Assembly: GCA_002692065.1 (NCBI GenBank)
Contig: NZJX01000019.1
Coordinates: 1 to 64,000, forward strand
Length of the DNA stretch: 64,000 nucleotides
Direction: 5' to 3'
DNA from: Flavobacteriales bacterium
Lineage (GTDB): Bacteria > Bacteroidota > Bacteroidia > Flavobacteriales > UBA7430
Shown: piece by piece, positions 1-9,280 of the stretch
Position numbering within the stretch: position 1 is the first letter of the stretch
How the letters are laid out: the number at the start of each line of letters is the position of its first letter
Position numbers and translations under genes: made by a program
The notes under the pieces: model-generated
What the model was told of the DNA's origin: nothing
The model's database searches: none
Seen by the model: only the letters and a program-made list of their open reading frames with translations

Positions 1-175
1 ATTTTATTCCAATTAGATTCTTTGATTTCTATAATATGGTAAGATATTGAATAATCTTTAGAGTTAAATATTTTTTCAATAAGCTTTCTTCCCATATTTT
101 ATTCCAATTAGATTCTTTGATTTCTATAATATGGTAAGATATTGAATAATCTTTAGAGTTAAATATTTTTTCAAT
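1..175. repeat. 80-bp direct repeat (1..80 and 96..175, period 95 bp)
   Basis: attttattccaattagattc...gagttaaatattttttcaat occurs at 1-80 and again at 96-175; period 95 is not a multiple of 3 and shifts the prmA frame. Confidence 0.95.
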
Positions 176-346
176 ATTATTCAATATATTTAATTTTTTA
201 GATATGTATCCTTTAACTCCAAATTCTGTTTGAATAAAGCTGTCAAAATCATATATTGAAAGTTTTGCAATAATTATTCCTTTTACTGATTCAATATTTA
301 GTTCAGAATTAATTTTTAATATTTTGAAATTATATTCATAATGCAT
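29..346 (-). CDS. prmA: Ribosomal protein L11 methyltransferase, N-terminal fragment (disrupted by the repeat / window edge)
   Basis: N-terminal PrmA-like sequence MHYEYNFKI...FDSFIQTEFGVKGYI...ISYHIIEIKESNWNKIWEES; coherent sequence stops where the duplicated segment begins. Confidence 0.6.
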   Translation of the reverse strand: MHYEYNFKILKINSELNIESVKGIIIAKLSIYDFDSFIQTEFGVKGYISKKLNILNNIEKIFNSKDYSISYHIIEIKESNWNKIWEESLLKKYLTLKIIQYLTIL

Positions 347-480
347 ATTAGTAATTAATTAAAAATTTTAATTCTCATAATTGTTGATTTAATATTATTT
401 AGAAATTAATTCTACCATTATTAATATTTTTAAGAAGTCTTAATTATTTTTCGAATAAAAATAAGGATTATAATTAATAA

Positions 481-2559
481 TTATCTATTGTTCTTAGTTT
501 GTAGTTTAAGATTAGAAAAATCTACTTTAAGATTGGCATATCCAATTTGTAGTTTTGCAGATTGTTTGTCAATTTCTGTAATTCTTCCAACCTGATTCGA
601 GTTTTTAATTTTAACATTGTCACCTATTTTGAAAGAGTATTTTTTATCAGTTTTCTTTAAAATTGCTCTTTCAGATTTCTTTTTATTAAGCTCTTTTTCA
701 ATTAATTTCTTAAATTCAATATTTATTTTCTTTATCGATTTACCATTTTTATATATTGTAATTAACTTAGACACTTTTTCGCCTAGTTGTTTATACTTAT
801 TATCTAATTCATTATTTTTTTTTTGGTGATTAATTTTTTGATTAATCAATTTTATTTTATCATCAAGTAAATTATTTTTTTTTAATAATTTACTTTCGCT
901 ATTGTCTAACAATTTCTTTCTTTTTTCAAATTCAAGTGCCTTAAAATGATAGTTTTTTATTGTATCTTCTAATTTAATTACTTTGTTATTTATTGATTTC
1001 TTTACTTTTTTAATAATATATTCTGGAATACCTACATTTTTAGCAACCTCTAATGTAAAAGAACTCCCTGGATGACCAAGATTTAATTTATATAATGGTT
1101 TTAATTTATTTTCATCAAATTGCATCGATGCATTAATACTATTAACATTATTATCAGCCATAACTTTAATTTTACCATAATGTGTAGTTAAAATTATTTG
1201 AGATTTTAATTTAATTAATTCTTGAAAAAAAAATAGAAGCGAGTTCACCACCAAGAATTGGATCTGATCCAGAACCAAATTCATCAATTAGAACAAACGA
1301 ATTTGAGTTTGCTTTATTTAATATTTGATTCATTTTTTTTTAATCTATATGAATAAGTACTTAATTCATTCTCTATTGATTGGTTATCGCCAATATCAGT
1401 ATAAATAGAATCATAAATTGTAAATTTTGATTTACTATTTACAGGAACAAATAACCCACTTTGAATCATTAATTGTAGAATTCCAAATGTTTTTAATGTT
1501 ACTGACTTTCCACCTGCATTTGGTCCTGAAATAACAATTAGTCTTTCTTTATCATTTATCTCAATTTTTTGAGAAACTGTTTCAATTTTTTTTTTTTTAT
1601 TTTCTATGGCTAATATTGGATGAAGAGCATCTAAGATTTTTACATTTTTTTGATAAATTGATTATTGGTTTAACTCCATTAATCAATTCTGATAGTTTGT
1701 TTTTTGCCGTTAAAAAATCAATTTCTTCAATCAAAAAATTAAAATTAATAATATCATATATTTGATTCGAAAAGTCATTTGTAATTTTTGAATAGATTTT
1801 CTTTATTTCTTTATTTTCTTCATCTAATAAAATTGCCAAATCTCTGTTGTATTCGACACATCCAGAAGGTTCAATAAATGAAATACTCCCAGATTTTGAT
1901 TGTCTTCTATTTATCCCTTTAATTTTTCTCTTATATTCTGAAGAAATTGCAAGTACCATAATACCCTCATAAAATGACTCTTCTATATCAGATAGAAATC
2001 CTTTTTGTTTGTAAATTTTTTTTTGAGAATTAAAAATTATTGTAATTTTTTTTCTTAGTTTTTGTATTGATTTTCTTAGTTTAAATAATTTTTCTGAAGC
2101 TTTATCTTTTAATATTCTTTTTGAAGTAAATATATTGTTTATCGATTTTATAATATTTTTATTTATAAATATATCTTTGGTTAGAATCTTTAAATTTTGA
2201 AAATCAAAATTTAATTTTTTTAAAACATTTAAAAAACTATTAGCCCAATCTACTGCATCATAAATATTAAAAATTTGATCTTTTGAAAGAATAGAATTTG
2301 ATATTTTTAAAAGTTTAATACAATCAGATAAATCAATATACTTAAATCTCGGATATTCATTAAAAGATTTGATAAATTTAAATTCATCAAGACAATTTAA
2401 GTGATAATTTATTTCTTTTTCATCTTTGTATACTTCGATATTATTAATTCTAATTTTGTTGAATTCACTTTTACTATTCTCATTTAGTATTTTGATTATC
2501 TTGTTGAATTCAAGCTCATTTTTAAGTTTTTGGTCAATTTTCAAATTTTTATTAATCAT
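481..2559 (-). CDS. mutS2: Endonuclease MutS2, broken by three homopolymer frameshifts (ORFs 1597..2559 and 481..1287 plus unlisted middle segment)
   Basis: Reading across frames gives KNVKILDALHPILAIENKKKKIETVSQ, Walker A GPNAGGKSVTLKTF, DEFGSGSDP, THYGKIKVMA, LNLGHPGSSFTLEVAKNVGIPEYII; breaks at A/T runs near 1643-1651, 1332-1340 and 1224-1233. Confidence 0.85.
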
Positions 2560-4812
2560 CTAGTCAAATATTTCTAACTCATTAATTAAATTTTTTGAGT
2601 CATGGTAATTATCAATCATAAAAAGAATAAATCTTATATCAACCATTATATTCCTGCAAAGTTTTGGATCAAAATTCACATCACTCATTGTGCCCTCCCA
2701 AAGTCTATCAAAATTTAAACCAATTAAATGACCTTTTGAGTCTAAAACTGGACTACCAGAATTACCTCCTGTAGTATGATTAGTAGATATGAAACAAAGA
2801 GGTAATTTATTTTCAATAGCATATTTTCCATAATTTTTGTATTTATATATATTTAAAATTTTCTCAGGTAAATCAAATTCATAATCATTAGGAATATATT
2901 TTTCAATCATACCATCTAAATAAGTAATATAATTATATGTTACCGCATCTCTTGGTTTCATTTTTTTGATTTCACCGTAACTTAATCTTAAAGTACCATT
3001 TGCATCAGGATAATAATTTTTATTAGGATAAATATCCATTAATAATTTAATATATTTCTTATCTAATTCAGATATTTGATCACGTATATCCCAATATGTT
3101 GGTGAAATTTTAGTAAAATAAAAATCAAATAAATATTCAGTTAAAATATAAGCCTTATCATTTTTAATTATATTTTTAACTTTAGCTTTGTTTTTATTAT
3201 TTATCAATTTCAATATTTTACTTCTATCAGTAAAAATTGATTTTTCAAAAATGTTCTTAACATTAAATAATTTTTCATTTGCAATAAATGGATAAATATT
3301 TAAAAAATTGTACTTAACAGTGTATTCTAACTTTTTTAATGAATCAAATTCTATTTCATTACTAATATTGGAATAATTATTTTTTTTCTGTCCGTAATTC
3401 CAACCTTTCTCAAATTCATAATCTTGACTTTTAGATAATTCAATTATTTCGTCATCAAATGTTAATTTATGATTATTTTTTGGCACCATTGGTATAATTA
3501 ACTCTTTAAATAAATCTTCATCTATCTCTTTGCTATAGCTATTAAAATGTTTATTGGTAAAAGAAATTAAATTTGAATCACTTTCATTATTTAAGATTTT
3601 TTTTGAAATATTATTGGTAAAGCCAAAAAAATCTACACCTTTATATACCTTTTCAATAAATGTTGATCTTATAAAAGAATAAATTCTTAATTCGTTATAT
3701 AATGAGTCATACTTATTAATAATATCATATTTTTGATATTTTTGATATTTTTTAAGAGAGTCCATTAATGATTTTTCAAATTTAATTTTATTCTGTATTG
3801 CATTAGATTTAAAAATACCTAAATTTTCTCCCTTCCATTTTTTGTAATAATTTGATATTGAAGCATATTTAGAGGAGTAATTTAGCTTAATTTGATCAGA
3901 CTTTTTCATATAAAAATCTAAAACATTTAATAAATTTTTTCTAATTTCAATTCTATGTTCATTGAGTTCTTTTAAATGTTCTATGGCACATGAAGGTAAG
4001 TATTCATTAGTTGATCCTGGAAAGCCGTATACCATTGCAAAATCATTTTCTTTAAATCCCCGAGTACTTATTTTTAAAAAATTATCAGTTTTTAGAGGAA
4101 TATTTTCTTTATTATATATAGCTGGTTTATTTTCTTTATTAACATATATTCTAAATATTGAATAGTCACCAGTATGTCTGGGCCAAACCCAATTATCAGT
4201 ATCTGATCCAAATTTACCAATCGATGAAGGAGGTGCATTGACTAACCTTATGTCATAGAATTTTTCATAAACAAATAAATAGTATTGTTTTCCTTTATAA
4301 AAAGGTTTAATGATTGCATCATAATTAGTATTTTCAATTTCTTTCTTTATAATAGAATCAATTACATATTTTTGATTCAAATTATTGTCATTAGTTTGGA
4401 AATTAACTTCATTTGTAACGTCTTTAACATATTTGACAATAGAAACATATAAGTTTTCGTTTGGCAGTTCTTCATTTAGGTTTTTAGCTGAAAAACCATT
4501 TTCAAGAAGATTATTTTCAATTGAGGAATTTGCTTGAATCTGGGAATAACCACAATGATGATTTGTTAATACTAAACCTCTATTTGAAATTATACTTGCA
4601 GTACATCCACCATTAAAATGAACTATTGCATCTTTTAAACTATTGTTATTAATTGAATAAATATCATCTTTCGATAATTGAAATCCTAAATCAATCATGT
4701 GGTCTAAATTTATTTGACTTAATAGATATGGTTGCCACATTCCTTCATCAGAATAACATCTATTAAAAATATTTATTCCTAGACAAATTATAAAAATTAT
4801 TTTTTTCATCAT
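2560..4812 (-). CDS. S46 family dipeptidyl-peptidase, DPP11-like
   Basis: GGCTASIISNRGLVLTNHHCGY (His motif) and TGGNSGSPVLDSKGHLIGLNFDRLWEG (Ser motif; Arg in FDR suggests acidic P1 preference). Confidence 0.85.
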   Translation of the reverse strand: MMKKIIFIICLGINIFNRCYSDEGMWQPYLLSQINLDHMIDLGFQLSKDDIYSINNNSLKDAIVHFNGGCTASIISNRGLVLTNHHCGYSQIQANSSIENNLLENGFSAKNLNEELPNENLYVSIVKYVKDVTNEVNFQTNDNNLNQKYVIDSIIKKEIENTNYDAIIKPFYKGKQYYLFVYEKFYDIRLVNAPPSSIGKFGSDTDNWVWPRHTGDYSIFRIYVNKENKPAIYNKENIPLKTDNFLKISTRGFKENDFAMVYGFPGSTNEYLPSCAIEHLKELNEHRIEIRKNLLNVLDFYMKKSDQIKLNYSSKYASISNYYKKWKGENLGIFKSNAIQNKIKFEKSLMDSLKKYQKYQKYDIINKYDSLYNELRIYSFIRSTFIEKVYKGVDFFGFTNNISKKILNNESDSNLISFTNKHFNSYSKEIDEDLFKELIIPMVPKNNHKLTFDDEIIELSKSQDYEFEKGWNYGQKKNNYSNISNEIEFDSLKKLEYTVKYNFLNIYPFIANEKLFNVKNIFEKSIFTDRSKILKLINNKNKAKVKNIIKNDKAYILTEYLFDFYFTKISPTYWDIRDQISELDKKYIKLLMDIYPNKNYYPDANGTLRLSYGEIKKMKPRDAVTYNYITYLDGMIEKYIPNDYEFDLPEKILNIYKYKNYGKYAIENKLPLCFISTNHTTGGNSGSPVLDSKGHLIGLNFDRLWEGTMSDVNFDPKLCRNIMVDIRFILFMIDNYHDSKNLINELEIFD

Positions 4813-5207
4813 TAAAACTTTAGTTTATCATAGATAAAATCAGGGATTCTGACTGGTTTTTTAGATTCTAAATCTACAGTTACAAGTGTAGTTTTAGAAA
4901 TATTTACTAGGTTGTTATTTTTATGAAATTCATGATAAAAATAGAACCTATTATTTTTGATTTTGATTAATATATTATTTAAAGTAACCTTATCATCATA
5001 CTCTAATGGTTTAATATATTTAATATTCATCTCTAAAACAGGTAAAGCATAACCTCTGTTTTCAATTTCTTTGTATGTTAAATCATATGATCTAAGTAAT
5101 TCAACTCTACCCATTTCTAAATATTTTGCATAATCTCCATAATACATATATCCCATTTTATCCGTATCAGAATATAGAACTCTAAAATTTATTATTTTTT
5201 TAATCAT
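4812..5207 (-). CDS. Acyl-CoA thioesterase, 4HBT/YbgC-like hotdog
   Basis: VLYSDTDKMGYMYYGDYAKYLEMGRVELLR. Confidence 0.8.
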   Translation of the reverse strand: MIKKIINFRVLYSDTDKMGYMYYGDYAKYLEMGRVELLRSYDLTYKEIENRGYALPVLEMNIKYIKPLEYDDKVTLNNILIKIKNNRFYFYHEFHKNNNLVNISKTTLVTVDLESKKPVRIPDFIYDKLKF

Positions 5208-5255
5208 ATAATTGTTAAATTAGGATTATAATAAATCATAAAATTAAGATAAATA

Positions 5256-5966
5256 ATGTTTAAAATACACTATTTTTTGTTTATTGTTCTATTAAATTTT
5301 AGTTGTAATATCGATAAATATAAATCAAAAAATTATAATTTTACTTATTCAAATATGTTAATTGATTCAAATTTAATTGTTGACTCAGTTATTCTTAAAA
5401 CTTATTTACCTTATAAAATTTTTTTAGACAGTGTTCTAAATAAAAATATATCATTTTCTCCAAAATTCATAGAAAAATCTAGACCTGAATCTGAATTATC
5501 TAATTTGATTGCCGATGCTTGTTATAACTTTATAAAGAATAAATACAAGATTGATTTTTGTTTATTAAATTTTGGAGGTATTAGAAGCTCAATGCCTAAG
5601 GGAAATATTACTATCAGGGATATTTACGAAATTATGCCATTTGAAAATAAGTTGGTTATTGTTGAATTATCATATGATAATTTTAAATTTTTACTAGAAT
5701 ATCTAAATGAAATTAATGGACAACCAATAAGTGGATTGAAGATAAATATAAATAATAATATTATTTCTCATAACCTTTCATCAAATTCATCATATAAAAT
5801 TTTAACTTCTGATTATTTATCCAGTGGAGGAGATAATATGTTTTTTTTAAAAGATTCAATTTCATTTATTAATACTCATCACAAAATCAGGGACGTATTA
5901 ATTGATTATTGTACTAATTATGATACATTAGAATATAAGTTAGATCAAAGATTCCACTATGAATAA
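5256..5966 (+). CDS. 5'-nucleotidase C-terminal domain protein (lipoprotein)
   Basis: ESELSNLIADACYNF...NFGGIRSSMPKGNITIRDIYEIMPFENKLV; lipobox-like LNFSCN. Confidence 0.8.
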   Translation: MFKIHYFLFIVLLNFSCNIDKYKSKNYNFTYSNMLIDSNLIVDSVILKTYLPYKIFLDSVLNKNISFSPKFIEKSRPESELSNLIADACYNFIKNKYKIDFCLLNFGGIRSSMPKGNITIRDIYEIMPFENKLVIVELSYDNFKFLLEYLNEINGQPISGLKININNNIISHNLSSNSSYKILTSDYLSSGGDNMFFLKDSISFINTHHKIRDVLIDYCTNYDTLEYKLDQRFHYE

Positions 5967-6876
5967 AGTAATTAATAGAAATACATTTTTAAAAAAATTA
6001 TCAATAATTTCTGCAGCTAGTATTATTAACCCAATTGAATGCATTTCAGATAATCTAGATAATGATATTACAATTATGCATACTAATGATTTTCACAGCC
6101 ATATTGATCCTTTCCCTTTGAACCACAATAAATATGCTGGATTAGGAGGTATTTCAAAAAGATCCTCAATAATAAATTTAATTAGAAAAAATAACAAAAA
6201 TACACTTTTATTAGATGCTGGTGATATTATTCAAGGTACACCATATTTTAATTATTTCGGAGGTAATTTAGAATTTAAGTTAATGAATTTATTAAAATAT
6301 GATTGTATTACATTAGGTAACCATGATTTTGATAATGGCTTAATCAAGTTGAAAGAGTTAATTAAACTAGCAAAATTTGATACAGTAATAAGTAATTATA
6401 AATTTAATGATTTAAATATTGAGGATGAAATATTGAAATATAAAATATTTTACAAAGGAAAGTTTAAAATTGGTGTATTTGGATTGGGAATAAAATTAGA
6501 TGGTTTGGTCAATAAAAATTTATATGGTAATACAAAATATATTAATCCGCTAGAATGTGCTCATACAACCTCAAAATTTTTAAAATTTAATGAAAAATGT
6601 AATTTGATTATTTGTTTATCACATCTAGGATACAGTTATAATTCTAATAGAATATCTGATATTAAACTTGCAAAAAATAATAATTATATTGATTTAATAA
6701 TAGGAGGTCATACACATACATTACTTGATAGACCAACACTTGTAAAAGATGTCAATAATAATAAAAAATATATTTTTCAAGCAGGTTGGGGAGGATTATA
6801 TTTAGGTAAAATAGATATAAAATTAACTAGAGAAGGACTGGAATTTTTAAATAAATTTTCAATCATAAATATTTAA
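5959..6876 (+). CDS. Metallophosphatase / 5'-nucleotidase N-terminal domain protein
   Basis: ITIMHTNDFHSHIDP, LLDAGDIIQGTPYFN, LGNHDFDNG, GGHTHTLL. Confidence 0.85.
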   Translation: MNKVINRNTFLKKLSIISAASIINPIECISDNLDNDITIMHTNDFHSHIDPFPLNHNKYAGLGGISKRSSIINLIRKNNKNTLLLDAGDIIQGTPYFNYFGGNLEFKLMNLLKYDCITLGNHDFDNGLIKLKELIKLAKFDTVISNYKFNDLNIEDEILKYKIFYKGKFKIGVFGLGIKLDGLVNKNLYGNTKYINPLECAHTTSKFLKFNEKCNLIICLSHLGYSYNSNRISDIKLAKNNNYIDLIIGGHTHTLLDRPTLVKDVNNNKKYIFQAGWGGLYLGKIDIKLTREGLEFLNKFSIINI

Positions 6877-7078
6877 AATATCAAAAAAAACATAAATATT
6901 GCTAATTCTCTTATTTATGAATAAAAAAATTAAAATCCAATAGCAAATAAATTATTTTTTTTAGTTTTTTTTTTACAAATTTGCTAAGCATAAAATTTAT
7001 AGATTTTTTATATTTTTAGTAATTATAAATTTTTTATAAATATTTTATTTTACGTAATACTTTAATAATTGATTTTAG

Positions 7079-8516
7079 ATGAAAAACTCTGCTGAGTCTT
7101 TTTGGGAAAGTTGTTTATTGTTCATAAAAGATAATATTTCAGAACAAAGCTATAAAACTTGGTTTTTACCAATAAAACCTATCAAATTGAATGGTAAAGT
7201 TTTAAATATTCAAGTCCCTAGTAAATTTTTTTACGAATGGATTGAAGAGCATTATATAAAATTACTTAAATCTGCCATAAATAAAGAATTAGGAGAAAAC
7301 GCAAAATTAGTTTATTCAATAGTTATGGAAAATACTTATGATAATCATACACCTTACACAGTAAAAATCCCTAGTAGTAATAGACCTCCAATCAAAAATC
7401 CAAATCTTTCAATACCTATCGAAATTGCAGCCAATGGTTTAAAAAATCCTTTTATTATTCCAGGATTAAAAAAACTTAATATTAACTCTCAATTAAATCC
7501 TAATTATTCATTTGAAAACTTTATCGAAGGAGATTGTAATAGACTTGCAAGATCTGCTGGCTATGCAGTTGGTAATAATCCTGGTGGAACTTCATTTAAT
7601 CCTCTTTTAATTTATGGAGGTGTAGGTCTAGGAAAGACACATCTATCTCATGCCATTGGAATAGAAATAAAAGATAAGCATCCTGACAAAACCGTACTAT
7701 ATGTATCTGCTGAAAAATTTACTCAACAATTCATTGATTCTATAAGAAATAATACAAGAAATGATTTTGTACATTTTTATCAAATGATTGATGTATTAGT
7801 AATTGATGACGTTCAGTTTTTTTGCAGGAAAAGAAAAAACTCAAGATGTTTTCTTTCATATATTTAATCACCTTCATCAACAAGGAAAGCAACTTGTATT
7901 AACTTCAGATAGAGCTCCAGTAGACCTTCAAGGTATGGAACAAAGACTTCTATCAAGATTTAAATGGGGACTTTCTGCTGACTTACAAATTCCTAACCTT
8001 CAAACAAGAATATCAATACTTAAAAAGAAACTATATTCAGATGGAATTGAGATGCAAAAAGAAGTTATTGAATATCTTGCCTACAGTATCACAACAAACA
8101 TAAGAGAACTTGAAGGTGCATTAATATCAATTTTAGCTCAATCATCATTGAATAAAAGAGATATTAATTTATCTTTAGCAAAAGAAATGATTGATAGATT
8201 TGTCAAAAATACAAAAAGAGAAGTATCAATTGATTTCATTCAAAAAGTTGTTTGTGATTATTTTGATTTGTCATTAGAACTATTAAACTCAACTACCAGA
8301 AAAAGAAGAATTGTTCAAGCTAGACAATTAGCAATGTTTTTTTCAAAAAAACTCACAAAGTCATCATTAGCTAATATTGGAAATCAATGTGGTGGAAAAG
8401 ACCATGCAACTGTTCTTCACGCATGTAAAACAGTAAATAATCTTGTAGATACTGACAAACAATTTAGATCGTATGTTGATGAAATTTCCAAAAAACTTGA
8501 ACTACAACAACTGTAA
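7079..8516 (+). CDS. dnaA: Chromosomal replication initiator DnaA, split by a +1 T in a T7 run near 7817
   Basis: Walker A YGGVGLGKTHLSHAIG; VIDDVQFF|AGKEKTQDVFFHIFNHLHQQGKQLVLTSDRAP joins across frames; C-terminal GGKDHATVLHACKTV. Confidence 0.95.
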
Positions 8517-8542
8517 ATTTATTTTTTAATATTTTATTACTT

Positions 8543-9259
8543 ATGAATACAGGTAAATTATTTGTTATTCCTAGTTTGTTTAGTATAAAGTCTGACAAAA
8601 ATTTAATCCCATCATACATAATAAATAATTTAAATAAAATCGATGAATTTATTGTTGAGAATGAAAAAAAATCCAGAGCTTTTTTAAGAAAAATTTTAAG
8701 TGTTAAATCGGAGGATAATTTTATATTTCACACTATTGGTAAACATTCTAATAGTGAAAATTTAAATAAAATATTAAATAATTGTCACAAAGGTATAAAT
8801 ATTGGTTTGTTATCAGATTTAGGTTGTCCTTCAATAGCTGATCCAGGATCAAATGTTGTACAAACTGCACATCTAAATAATATAAAAGTTATTCCTTTAA
8901 TTGGACCATCATCAATTTTCTTAGCATTAATGGCAAGCGGATTGAATGGACAAAATTTTACTTTTCACGGATATTTACCTGTTAATAACATTGATTTACA
9001 AGAAAAAATCAAAAAAATTGAAAAAAAATCAATTAATTCAAGTCAAACACAAATATTTATTGAAACTCCATTTCGAAACAATAAAGTTTTTTCTTTTTTG
9101 ACTAAACATTTAAGAAACTCCACTAAGCTATGTATAGCTAAAAATATAACTTTAGATGATGAAGTTATATTTACACAAAAAGTTAGTCAATGGAAAAAAA
9201 ATAATTATAATTTTAATAAAAAATTATGTGTTTTTTTATTAAATGGAGGCAATGATTAA
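8543..9259 (+). CDS. SAM-dependent methyltransferase, tetrapyrrole methylase/RsmI-like
   Basis: LLSDLGCPSIADPGSNVVQTAHLNNIKVIPLIGPSSIFLALMASGLNGQNFTFHGYLP. Confidence 0.8.
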   Translation: MNTGKLFVIPSLFSIKSDKNLIPSYIINNLNKIDEFIVENEKKSRAFLRKILSVKSEDNFIFHTIGKHSNSENLNKILNNCHKGINIGLLSDLGCPSIADPGSNVVQTAHLNNIKVIPLIGPSSIFLALMASGLNGQNFTFHGYLPVNNIDLQEKIKKIEKKSINSSQTQIFIETPFRNNKVFSFLTKHLRNSTKLCIAKNITLDDEVIFTQKVSQWKKNNYNFNKKLCVFLLNGGND

Positions 9260-9280
9260 CGAATAAATATTTACCACTAA

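Noticed and set aside
617-829. Plus-strand ORF of 70 aa
   Set aside because: Antisense to mutS2; no start context or homology; AT-rich artefact.
6877-7078. oriC next to dnaA
   Set aside because: AT-rich but no cluster of DnaA boxes; high AT is genome-wide.
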